From contig NZ_LT607752.1 of assembly GCF_900090265.1 (NCBI RefSeq), forward strand, positions 1,798,001 through 1,862,000: a stretch of 64,000 nucleotides of DNA, read 5' to 3'. The notes beneath the pieces were generated by a model, which did not search any database, was not told the origin of the DNA, and saw only the letters and a list, made by a program, of their open reading frames with translations. Origin of the DNA: Micromonospora rifamycinica (GTDB lineage Bacteria > Actinomycetota > Actinomycetes > Mycobacteriales > Micromonosporaceae). Below, piece after piece: positions 51,171 to 58,968 of this stretch (position 1 is its first letter; each line of letters opens with the position of its first letter). The translations under genes and the position numbers were made by a program.

Positions 51171-51872
51171 TCAGCGCGTGCCGGCGGCGGCGCCCTGTGC
51201 GGCGGCGACGATCACCTCGGAGACGACGGCGGGCTGGGTGGCGAACAGAGCGTGGCTGGCCGGGACGTTGGTGACCGTCGCGTTGGCGCGCTTGGCCATG
51301 TGTTGCAGCATCGCCTGGTCGAACGCCCTGTCCTCGGTCGCGATGACGGCCCAGCTCGGCTTGTCGCGCCAGGCGGCGTTCTTCACCGGCGTCGAGAACA
51401 CCGCCATGTTGACGGGCACCTGGGAGTCGCGGAGGAACGCGGCGTCGGCGTCGCTCGTGTCGGCCGCGAACCCGGCCTGGAACGTGTCGGGGTTCAGGTA
51501 GCCGTAACCCTCCACGACGTCGATGACGAAGTCGGGCGTCGGGCCGAACCCCTCGTACTGCTGGGCGGAGTTCTCGCCGGCGTCGGGAATCAGCGCCGAC
51601 ACGTAGACCAGTCCGGCGACGTTGGGGTGGACTCCCGCCTCGGTGATGACCGTGCCGCCCCAGGAGTGGCCGACGAGAATCGTCGGGCCGTCCTGCCGGT
51701 CGAGGATCCGCACGGTCGCCGCGACGTCGTCGTCGAGCGAGGTGAGCGGGTTCTGCACGACGGCGACCCGGTATCCCCTGGCTGTCAGGTTGTCGTACAC
51801 GCCGCGCCAGCCCGAACCGTCGGCGAACGCGCCGTGCACGAGCACGACGTTACGGATCTCGGTGGTACCCAT
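51171..51872 (-). CDS. Alpha/beta hydrolase
   Basis: 233 residues. VLVHGAFADGSGW forms the oxyanion region, VGHSWGGTVI the nucleophile serine elbow, ATEDRAF the acidic turn and ASHALF the catalytic histidine. The short cap and sequence style match the small esterase/hydrolase group widespread in actinomycetes (HNL/methylesterase-like). ATG 51872 is used, with GGAAGGAAGAA upstream. Two operator-like inverted repeats identical in style to one at the marR promoter lie 214 to 252 bp upstream, so it is probably a MarR target. Confidence 0.88.
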   Translation of the reverse strand: MGTTEIRNVVLVHGAFADGSGWRGVYDNLTARGYRVAVVQNPLTSLDDDVAATVRILDRQDGPTILVGHSWGGTVITEAGVHPNVAGLVYVSALIPDAGENSAQQYEGFGPTPDFVIDVVEGYGYLNPDTFQAGFAADTSDADAAFLRDSQVPVNMAVFSTPVKNAAWRDKPSWAVIATEDRAFDQAMLQHMAKRANATVTNVPASHALFATQPAVVSEVIVAAAQGAAAGTR

Positions 51873-52172
51873 GGTTTCTTCCTTCCGTAGCCGCGCGGGC
51901 GTTCCCGGGCGGGTTTCCCGACGGGCCGGCGGCCCGTCACGTGAGGTCAGGCGGCCGCGTACCCGAGCTTGAGTGCCCGGGCGACCGCCACCACCCGCTC
52001 GGCCTGGTGCCGCGCCAGGCCAGGTTCGCCTCGATCGCCGCCGACGGTGCCAGGTGAGGCGCCTGCCCAGGCTAGATACCGTGAGGGTGACACGTCACCA
52101 CCTTGTGTTGGATGACACATCACCCTTCACGCGCCCCGGCGACGGCCGCCGCACCGCGCCCGCCAGCGCCGG
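51873..52172. other. Intergenic region with operators and a possible gene remnant
   Basis: 300 bp between marR and the hydrolase. The far part holds two MarR-type operators and a possible promoter. On the minus strand, about 52065 down to a stop at 51947-51949, a frame without a start codon ends GLARHQAERVVAVARALKLG. It looks coding in composition and may be the tail of a lost gene. Confidence 0.4.
52086..52124. promoter_or_regulatory. Two MarR-type operators
   Basis: GGTGACACGTCACC (52086-52099) and GATGACACATCACC (52111-52124) are near-palindromic and start 25 bp apart. They share the pattern GRTGACWCRTCACC with the site in front of marR. Confidence 0.6.
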
Positions 52173-52643
52173 TCAGTCCTCGATCGGCTCGTCCTGCAGC
52201 GCCTGGAGGACGGCCTCCGAGACGGCCGCCAGCGCGTCGACCTGCCGGGGGCTGATCACGTCGAAGAAGACCCGCCGCACGTGGTTGACGTGCAGGGGGG
52301 TCGCCAGCTCGATCGCCGAACGCCCCTGCCCGGTGAGCGCCACGACGTTGCCGCGCGCGTCTTCACGGGAGCTGCGCCGCTCGACCAGGCCCCGGGTGAC
52401 CATGCGCGACACCTGATGGGTGAGGCGGGTCTTCTCCCACCGCAGCAGCTCGCGCAGCTCGAAGACCCGCAGCGAGCCGTCCGGGGACTGGGACAGCGCG
52501 CTGAGGACGGAGAAGTCGGCCAGCGAGAGGCCGCTCGCACCGAGCAGCTGCCGGTTCATGTGCCGACGGAGGTCTTCCTGCATGGTCAGGAAGCCGTGCC
52601 AGGCGCGCCGCTCACGGTCGTTCAGATACTCCGGCTCAGCCAT
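52173..52643 (-). CDS. MarR-family transcriptional regulator
   Basis: 156 residues with the full winged-helix layout: SLADFSVLSALSQ, the recognition helix LRELLRWEKTRLTHQVSRMV, and the wing VERRSSREDARGNVVALT. These regulators usually repress a nearby hydrolase or exporter and are released by phenolic ligands or oxidation. ATG 52643. A matching palindrome begins 20 bp upstream of its start codon, which fits autorepression, and two more lie before the hydrolase at 51171-51872. Confidence 0.92.
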   Translation of the reverse strand: MAEPEYLNDRERRAWHGFLTMQEDLRRHMNRQLLGASGLSLADFSVLSALSQSPDGSLRVFELRELLRWEKTRLTHQVSRMVTRGLVERRSSREDARGNVVALTGQGRSAIELATPLHVNHVRRVFFDVISPRQVDALAAVSEAVLQALQDEPIED

Positions 52644-52974
52644 GCGCAGGACGCTACCCTGAGGTGACTCATCACCCATGCCCGCCGTCGGATTCGCCGC
52701 TCTCATTCACCCAGCGGACGACGGCAGCCCGGCCGGCACCGCCGGAGGACGGACCCCCGGGCCACCGGGCGCCGATCGTGGACGAGTCGCGGCACGGCCC
52801 CTCTGATACATCGGGATCGAATTCTTTCAGCCATTGCCAAAACCGCTGGAAAGAACGCCCCATTCAATCGATGAGCATCGTTAGTTGCGCCATTGGCGGT
52901 AGAGTCCCGAACAGCAGCCGGGCCGGGTGCGATGTTTTCGGAACCCCGTCGCCATGACACAGAAGGAGCTGTCG
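52644..52974. other. Divergent region, marR / subtilase-like gene
   Basis: 331 bp without a gene. It holds the MarR operator next to marR. On the other side is an A/T-richer stretch (about 52805-52905) that probably carries the promoter of the secreted subtilase-like protein, followed by its AAGGAG ribosome site. Confidence 0.6.
52663..52676. promoter_or_regulatory. MarR-type operator in its own promoter
   Basis: GGTGACTCATCACC lies 20 to 33 bp upstream of the marR start, where binding would block its transcription. Confidence 0.6.
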
Positions 52975-54240
52975 ATGGAATTGTCGGAAAGAGTCGTGGT
53001 AATTGGTTTGCGTCAATGTGGCCGTACCGTTGTCGCCCTCGTCGCCGCCCTGCTGGCCGCCGTCACGGCCGCCCAACCGGCGGCCTCGGCCACCGGCTCG
53101 ACAACGATGCCGGGTGCCGTAGGCACCGTCCTCGGGGCCGGCAGGGCGACCGCGGTGCCGGGTGAGTACATCGTGGTCCTGAAAGACGGTGCGATCGGTG
53201 GCCCCGCAGCTGGCCGGCAGTCCGCGGTGACCGGCACGGCCCGGATGCTGGCCGGTCGGTTCGGCACCGTGCCGGACCAGGTGTGGGACGACGCCGTCAA
53301 CGGCTTCTCGGTACGCACCTCGGCGTCGGTCGCCCGGCGACTCGCCGCCGACCCGGCGGTGGCCTACGTGGAGCAGAACCAGACTGTCGACGTCCCCGAG
53401 GTATCGGCCCGGACGACCATCGCCCAGCCGGACGCGCCCTGGAACCTGGACCGGATCGACGCGCCCGTCGGTCTCGACACCACCTACAACTTCGTGAGCA
53501 AGGGCACCGGAGTCCGCGTCTACGTCATCGGCCCCGGGATCCGCACCACCCACCAGGAATTCGGCGGTCAGGCCTACCACGGCTACGCCGCCAGCTGCTT
53601 CACGTCGCTCGGCACGCACGTGGCCGGCATCATCGGCGGCACGACGTACGGGGTGGCCAAGGACGTCACGCTGGTCTCGGTCGGCCTGCCCAGCTGCAAC
53701 GGCACTCTCAGCGCGCTGATCGGCGCCGTCGACTGGGTGGTCGCCGACCACACGCCGTGGAGCCCACCCGCCGTCGGGGACTTCGTCCTGGCCGGCGGAT
53801 TCAGCACCGCACTGAACGCGGCGGTCGCCAACGCCGTCGGCGACGGCATCGTGATCACCACACCCGCCGGCGACGCCACCCACGACGCCTGCCTCGACTC
53901 GCCCGGCTCGGTGCCCGCCGTCCTCACCGTCGCGTCGGTCCAGTCGAACGACGCCCGGCCGGCCTACTCCAACTTCGGCCCCTGCGTCGACCTCTTCGCC
54001 CCCGGTGTGGACATCGTGTCGGCCTCCTCGACCTCCGACACCGCCGCCACGTCCCTGAATCTCACCCTCCAGGCCTCCGCGCACGTGGCCGGGATGGCCG
54101 CCCGGGTGCGGGGCAAGAATCCCACCTGGACGCCGGCCCAGGTGCACGCCTTCCTGGTCGACAGCGCGACTGCGGGCGTGGTGACCAATCCCGGCGCCGG
54201 CTCGCCGAACCGCCTGCTCTACGGATCGCCGACGCTCTGA
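52975..54240 (+). CDS. Secreted subtilase-like protein without catalytic residues (pseudoprotease)
   Basis: 421 residues. A signal peptide (about 1-38), an inhibitor-I9-like propeptide (GEYIVVLKD onward) and an S8 proteinase-K-like fold can be followed throughout. All three catalytic positions are changed: Asp becomes Gly186 (YVIGPGIRTTH, normally VIDTGI), His becomes Leu212 (SLGTHVAG, normally GHGTHVAG), and Ser becomes Leu365 (LTLQASAHVAG, normally GTSMAxPHVAG). The oxyanion Asn region is also altered (TPAGDATHDAC). The frame, signal and propeptide are intact, so it seems maintained as a binding or inhibitory protein and not merely decayed. ATG 52975 has AAGGAG seven bases upstream. Confidence 0.88.
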   Translation: MELSERVVVIGLRQCGRTVVALVAALLAAVTAAQPAASATGSTTMPGAVGTVLGAGRATAVPGEYIVVLKDGAIGGPAAGRQSAVTGTARMLAGRFGTVPDQVWDDAVNGFSVRTSASVARRLAADPAVAYVEQNQTVDVPEVSARTTIAQPDAPWNLDRIDAPVGLDTTYNFVSKGTGVRVYVIGPGIRTTHQEFGGQAYHGYAASCFTSLGTHVAGIIGGTTYGVAKDVTLVSVGLPSCNGTLSALIGAVDWVVADHTPWSPPAVGDFVLAGGFSTALNAAVANAVGDGIVITTPAGDATHDACLDSPGSVPAVLTVASVQSNDARPAYSNFGPCVDLFAPGVDIVSASSTSDTAATSLNLTLQASAHVAGMAARVRGKNPTWTPAQVHAFLVDSATAGVVTNPGAGSPNRLLYGSPTL

Positions 54241-54245
54241 CCGGC

Positions 54246-54278
54246 CTGCGGCGGCCCGACCCGGCCGGGCCGCCGCAG
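54246..54278. terminator. Hairpin between convergent subtilase-like and halogenase genes
   Basis: Perfect 13-bp arms (CTGCGGCGGCCCG and complement) with a 7-base loop, starting a few bases after the subtilase-like stop. Confidence 0.75.
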
Positions 54279-54303
54279 CGGCGGGCGGCGACCCCGGCCG
54301 GGC

Positions 54304-55710
54304 TCAGGGGCGTACCGCACGGATCCGTTCGAGGCCCAGTCGCGGGCCGGTGACGAGGCGGTAGTCGGCCGACTCCGCGTCGGAGAGCGGGTTGCCGCGG
54401 ACCGGGGTGAAGTCCGGCCCCTCGGAGCCCGGTGCCTCCACCACCCGCAGCTGCGCCCGCAACGCCTCCGACCGCAGCTGATCGGTGATGACCCGGGTGG
54501 ACGAGTCGGCCGCCTCCCGCAGGTCGGACAGCCCACCGATGATCTCCGCGAAGGAGCGCGAGGAGACATCCTCGTCCGCCCGCACCTGCTGCTCCTCGCC
54601 GATCAGCCGGTCGGAGGTGAGGAAGAACCCGTCCTTGCCCAGATAACGCTCGTACATGATGGTCACCAGGGCGAAGAGCCGCATGTACGCGCGGCGGTAG
54701 GCGAATTCGAAGAACTTCAGCGCCTCCGTTTCGCTGACCTCGCCACGGTTCATCGAGGCGACGCAGGCGGCGGCGGTCAGGGCGCTGTAGAGCGCGAGGT
54801 GCACGCCGGTGGAGAGCAGCGGGTCCAGGAAGCACGCCGCGTCACCCACGATCGCGTAACCTGGCCCGCAGAACTGGTCCGCGATGTAGGAGTAGTCGGT
54901 CTCGACCCTGGTGGTGCCGAGGAACTCCGCCCCCTCGGTCAGGCCCGCGATGGTGGGCGAGACGGCGATCAGGTGCCGGTACAGGTCGTCCGACGACGGG
55001 TGCTCGTGACGATCGCGCGCGAAGGCGTCCTTGGTGGTGACGTAACCGATGCTCATCCGCCCACCGGCCATCGGGATGACCCAGTACCAACCCTCCGGCG
55101 AGGAGATGATGTTGATGCCTCCGGTCGGCGTCTCCGGCAGCAGCCGGGCCCCCGTCCAGTAGCCCCAGATGCCGACGTTCCGCAGGTTGCTCAGCGGTTG
55201 ACGGTTGCCGAAGTGCCGGGCGCTGAGCAGCCCGTTACGTCCGGTGGCGTCGACCAGGAAGTCGAAGTCGTCCACGGTGAACGGCTCGCCGTGCTCCGGC
55301 GAGCACTCCACGGCCACCGGCCGACCGTCGGCGAACCGGACGGACCGACCGGTGACGCCGGTGGTGACGGCGACCCCGTTCTGACGGGCGTGCTCCAGCA
55401 GCAGCGCGTCGAACTCGCTCCGGTCCACCTGCCATGACTGCACGCCGGCCTGCTGGTACCAGTCGAACGCCCACTGGTCGTCGTCCCAGTGGATGACGCC
55501 TCCGTTCTTCTTGACGAAGCCGTAGTCGTCGACGATCTTCGACAGGCCGATCGCGTCGAGCACGACCCGGCACGACGGCGTGAGCGACTCCCCCACGTGG
55601 TACCGCGGAAAGTGGGCGCTCTCGATGAGCCGCACGTCGAGTCCGGCCTGGGCCATTGCCGTTGCCGCGGTGCTCCCAGCCGGGCCACCACCGATGACGA
55701 GAACCTTCAT
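54304..55710 (-). CDS. Second flavin-dependent halogenase, phenolic type
   Basis: A 468-residue homologue of the cluster halogenase at 6465-7979. It has the FAD loop GGGPAGST, the signature GWYWVIP, the GDAACFLDPLLSTGVHLALYSA block and a similar C-terminal ending. ATG 55710 directly precedes the first beta strand, with AGGG ten bases upstream. It lies about 18 kb beyond the last cluster gene, between a subtilase-like gene and glycosidases, with no PKS or NRPS carrier nearby. It could chlorinate the same aromatic acid, a late product, or an unrelated phenol. The two proteins are similar over their full length but clearly not recent duplicates. Confidence 0.92.
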   Translation of the reverse strand: MKVLVIGGGPAGSTAATAMAQAGLDVRLIESAHFPRYHVGESLTPSCRVVLDAIGLSKIVDDYGFVKKNGGVIHWDDDQWAFDWYQQAGVQSWQVDRSEFDALLLEHARQNGVAVTTGVTGRSVRFADGRPVAVECSPEHGEPFTVDDFDFLVDATGRNGLLSARHFGNRQPLSNLRNVGIWGYWTGARLLPETPTGGINIISSPEGWYWVIPMAGGRMSIGYVTTKDAFARDRHEHPSSDDLYRHLIAVSPTIAGLTEGAEFLGTTRVETDYSYIADQFCGPGYAIVGDAACFLDPLLSTGVHLALYSALTAAACVASMNRGEVSETEALKFFEFAYRRAYMRLFALVTIMYERYLGKDGFFLTSDRLIGEEQQVRADEDVSSRSFAEIIGGLSDLREAADSSTRVITDQLRSEALRAQLRVVEAPGSEGPDFTPVRGNPLSDAESADYRLVTGPRLGLERIRAVRP

Positions 55711-56258
55711 GCCACTACCACCCTGCCGTTCTGGCCGTATGCGGGTCGCCGACAAGATGACGACGACGTCTTTTCCGAAGTCGAACTGCGGCCCGGCCAG
55801 CCGGGAAAGCCGGCCCATCCGGGCATCGACGGAATACCGATCCGGGCGCAGCCGGAATCAGGGGTGGCGCGGACCGTCGGCCCCGGTGGTAATCCCACGT
55901 CGATACTTGTGCGCCGGATGAGACGAACTCGATTGCGAACGAAGCAGCACCGGAAGATCCCTATCCTCGTACGGCATCGATAGACGATCGTACATGAATA
56001 TGGCTTCGGAAACCGCGTCGCCGCACGCCCCGGCCGGGAACCGCAGGGATTCCGCCAGCTCAATGCCCGGAAGGAGCCGCGCACCGGGTGCAGCGCCGCC
56101 GTAAAGCACCGGCACGTCGCGCCGGTAGCCGGACGGCGCTCCTGCCCGACCTCCCGGCCAGATGCCGCTTCGGGAGACGACAGCGCCGCCCAGCAGGACG
56201 GCCGGTGTGACCGTCCCCGCGATCGGGGACGGTCACACCGGCCGGTTCGACGCCCGGG
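55711..56258. other. Intergenic region, halogenase 2 / GH28-like gene
   Basis: 548 bp, the middle noticeably lower in GC (about 55900-56010, with GATCGTACATGAATATGG-type sequence), which probably contains the halogenase promoter. The far end carries a strong hairpin terminator. I find no convincing gene. Confidence 0.6.
56201..56244 (-). terminator. Strong hairpin terminator of the GH28-like gene
   Basis: Perfect 20-bp arms (starting GGCCGGTGTGACCGTCCCCG) with a 4-base loop, 15 bp downstream of the stop codon. Confidence 0.85.
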
Positions 56259-58307
56259 TCAGGAGAGGGTGCAGCCGACGCCGTTGAGGGTGAACGAGTC
56301 GGGCCTGCCGGTGTTGCCACTGTGGGTGGCCTGGAAGCCGATGTCGGTGGACCCGCCCGGTGCCAGAGTCCCGTTGTAGGAGACGTTACGGGCGGAGATC
56401 TGCCCGCTGGAGCCGGTGTACGTGGCGTTCCAGCCGTTGGTGAGGGCCTGCCCGCCGGGCAGGGTGAACGCCAGGGTCCACCCGTCGATCGCCGAGGTGC
56501 CCCGGTTGGTGATACGGATGCTGGCGGTGAAACCGTCGTTCCAGGAGTTCATCGTGTACCCCACCTCGCAGGCACCGGACGGACCCGGCGGCGGCGTGGT
56601 GGTCGGCGGTGGGGTCGTCGGAGGCGGCGTCGTCGGAGGCGGCGTGGTCGGCGGTGGGGTCGTCGGCGGCGGCGTCGTCGGAGGCGGCGTGGTCGGCGGC
56701 GGCGTGGTCGAGAAGGTGATGTTCGAGACGTAGGCGTTGATGTTCCAGCTCGCGTCCGCGTCGGTCTGGCTGGTGACCGGCCGGCCCTGGACGGTGAAGT
56801 TACTGAAGTGCACGCCGCTGATGTTGACGCTGGACGATCGCCCGTGCAGGTTGACGACCTTCTTCACGTCCGAGGAGACGTTGGTGAAGTAGGCGTTGCG
56901 GATCGTCGAGGTGTTCTTCACCGTGCGCCAGGACGGTGGGCGGTCCTCCTGGAGGTCGATCAGGCTGTCGGTCTGTTCAACTCTGATGTCCTCCCATCGG
57001 GTGTTCGACACGACGGCGGTGTCCACCGCGTCGATCACCATCGAGCGTCCCGCCTTCACCACGTCGATGTCGCGGAAGACGACACCGTCCATCGACGTTC
57101 CCTCGGTCTTGGTGCCGATCTTCGCGCAGGCGGAGTTGCTGTAGCAGACGACGTGCTCGTGGACGACGTTCCTGGTGTTGACGATGCCGCTGGCGAACTC
57201 GTTCTTGGTCGCCATGTTGTCGTCGCCGGTGTAGAGGAACGCGTTCGACAGCAGGCTGTTGGTCGACTCGTCGAAGTCCACGCCGTCGGTGTTGTTGTAC
57301 CCCGAGTTCGGCCGGCAGTTGATCAGCTTGTAGTTCCTGATGGTGACCCGGTCACTGCGGTAGACCAGGGTGTTCCAGTAGCTGGAGTCACGGACGGTGA
57401 CGCCGTCGACCAGGATGTCGGAGCTTTCCTCGATCTTCAGCACGGCCAGGTTGATGCCCTGTGCCCGCAGGTACTTCCCGTTCCCGTCGATGACCCCGCC
57501 GCCCAGCAGCTTGGCGTTGCGCACCTGGTACATCCGCAGCGAGGCGTGCTGCATGCCCTCGATGTTCACCCCACCGCTGCCGGTGTTGAAGTCCGCCTTC
57601 TGGTTCGAGCCGTAGAGGACCGCGCCGGCGGCCAGGTAGAGGGTCATGTTGCTCTTCATCCACAGCTCACCGACCTGGTAGCGGCCCGGTGGCACGTACA
57701 GGATGTTCCGGGTCGCCCCGGAGGCGGCGTTGATGGCGCTCTGGATCTTGGAGGTGACCAGTGTCGCCCCGGTGTTGTCGACGCCGTAGTCGGCCAGGCT
57801 CTTGACGTCGGCGTCGCCCACCTGCGGCGCGTCCGCCTCGGGCGCGTCGATCAGGACGAACAGCAGTTCCTTGGCGTCGAACTGGACGATCAGGTAGTTC
57901 GGACCGCTGGTGAAGCTGATGGTGTTGCCGCTGCGGGCGACGGCGAGCTTCCGGCTCTTGGGGCTGACGGTGTACGAGCTGAAGCCCTCGGCCACGGTGA
58001 CGGAGAAGTTCGCCGTTCCCGCTCCCGCCATGGAGCAGTGGGCGTAGTGCACCTGCATCTCGGGGGCGTACTTGGTCATCTTCTCGACGAACAGCGGTGC
58101 GCCGTCCGCCGTGACGGTGTAGAGCGGGCTCTTCGTCGCGCCGCGCAGGGCGGGATCCGCGACGCAGCCGCCGGCGGCCAGACCGGGCGCGTCGGCCCCG
58201 GCCGCCGTGGGCGCACCGTAGACCGGCGCCAGCACGGCGCCCGTCCCGACACCGCCGAGGGCGAGGAGCGCGACCGTGACCCAGATCGCGAGACGTCTGT
58301 TCTTCAT
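56259..58307 (-). CDS. Secreted GH28-like beta-helix glycosidase with CBM2
   Basis: 682 residues. A signal peptide leads to an N-terminal beta-rich region (40-190), then a right-handed beta helix of the pectate-lyase/polygalacturonase superfamily with acidic motifs NTDGVDF and TGDDNMATK. The usual GHG and RIK motifs of polygalacturonases are not evident, so the substrate is unsure. A linker of repeated TTPPP units follows, then a family 2 cellulose/chitin-binding module (CEVGYTMNSWNDGFTASIRITN to the final Cys pair). ATG 58307 is used. It acts outside the cell on plant or other polysaccharides. It is divergent from the GH2 gene. Confidence 0.87.
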   Translation of the reverse strand: MKNRRLAIWVTVALLALGGVGTGAVLAPVYGAPTAAGADAPGLAAGGCVADPALRGATKSPLYTVTADGAPLFVEKMTKYAPEMQVHYAHCSMAGAGTANFSVTVAEGFSSYTVSPKSRKLAVARSGNTISFTSGPNYLIVQFDAKELLFVLIDAPEADAPQVGDADVKSLADYGVDNTGATLVTSKIQSAINAASGATRNILYVPPGRYQVGELWMKSNMTLYLAAGAVLYGSNQKADFNTGSGGVNIEGMQHASLRMYQVRNAKLLGGGVIDGNGKYLRAQGINLAVLKIEESSDILVDGVTVRDSSYWNTLVYRSDRVTIRNYKLINCRPNSGYNNTDGVDFDESTNSLLSNAFLYTGDDNMATKNEFASGIVNTRNVVHEHVVCYSNSACAKIGTKTEGTSMDGVVFRDIDVVKAGRSMVIDAVDTAVVSNTRWEDIRVEQTDSLIDLQEDRPPSWRTVKNTSTIRNAYFTNVSSDVKKVVNLHGRSSSVNISGVHFSNFTVQGRPVTSQTDADASWNINAYVSNITFSTTPPPTTPPPTTPPPTTPPPTTPPPTTPPPTTPPPTTTPPPGPSGACEVGYTMNSWNDGFTASIRITNRGTSAIDGWTLAFTLPGGQALTNGWNATYTGSSGQISARNVSYNGTLAPGGSTDIGFQATHSGNTGRPDSFTLNGVGCTLS

Positions 58308-58597
58308 GGGCACCTTTCTCGGAAGGGGACGGAGGAGGCCCCACCCGGGCGCGGGGCGACCGCTCACCGGGCGGTGCCGGTCCACTGTCCGACCGGGTGC
58401 CGTGGAGCCCGCACTGCCGCCGGTCGGGTGGATCGGGTGGTGGGGTGGGCCTGACCGCGGCGGTCAGCCGGGCGACCGGCATCGCGACGACACCCGGTGA
58501 CGACGGTGGTCCGGGGCGGTCCTTTCTGTTTCGCCCTGTTCATCACCGTGTTTCTTCGCCGTGGGGACCATCCGGCCAGGCTGGGCCTCCATCAAGA

Positions 58598-58607
58598 GAA
58601 AACTTTC
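58598..58607. promoter_or_regulatory. GAAAACTTTC box
   Basis: A short palindrome (GAAA / TTTC) about 290 bp upstream of the GH28-like gene. GAAAnTTTC-like boxes control hemicellulase genes in Streptomyces, so carbon-source control is plausible. Confidence 0.35.
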
Positions 58608-58685
58608 ACTGTGACGCTACGCGCTGACATGGACGATCGTCAATCACATCCGCCCAGGGGAGCAGAAACTATCGCTCTAGATCCT

Positions 58686-58694
58686 GAAAATTTC
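58686..58694. promoter_or_regulatory. GAAAATTTC box
   Basis: A second GAAA/TTTC palindrome 88 bp from the first and about 275 bp upstream of the GH2 gene; same reasoning as for its partner. Confidence 0.35.
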
Positions 58695-58968
58695 GAGCAG
58701 TCCGGGTCCGGCACCGAGCCACGACCCGGCACCCACCACGGAGGGCGCACCGCCCCACCGCGCATCGACGGCCGGGAATCCGTGCGTCGGCCCACCGGGT
58801 CCGATAACGTCGGTACGGACCGCAGGGAACCCCACCGGCCGCTCCCGGAGTTCCCATCGACGTCTCCGCCCGGCCGGGGACCGGACGTGACCCGATCGGC
58901 CGCCCGACACCCACTGCCAGCCGCCAGCGGCGCAGCCCGGCCCTGACGGCCCGTCCCCTGGAGACGGC

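Larger units (their letters stand above)
58308..58968. other. Divergent promoter region of two secreted glycosidases
   Basis: 661 bp between the GH28-like and GH2 genes. Two A/T-rich palindromic boxes (58598-58607 and 58686-58694) stand out and resemble operators of sugar-responsive repressors. A frame at 58497-58946 crosses the region but has no recognisable domain and atypical content. Confidence 0.55.

Noticed and set aside
55858..56115. 85-codon minus-strand frame upstream of the second halogenase
   Set aside because: No ribosome site, low-GC region and no motif; more likely promoter and untranslated DNA.
58497..58946. 149-codon plus-strand frame before the GH2 gene
   Set aside because: It crosses the palindromic boxes and promoter region and shows no domain; composition is unlike neighbouring genes.
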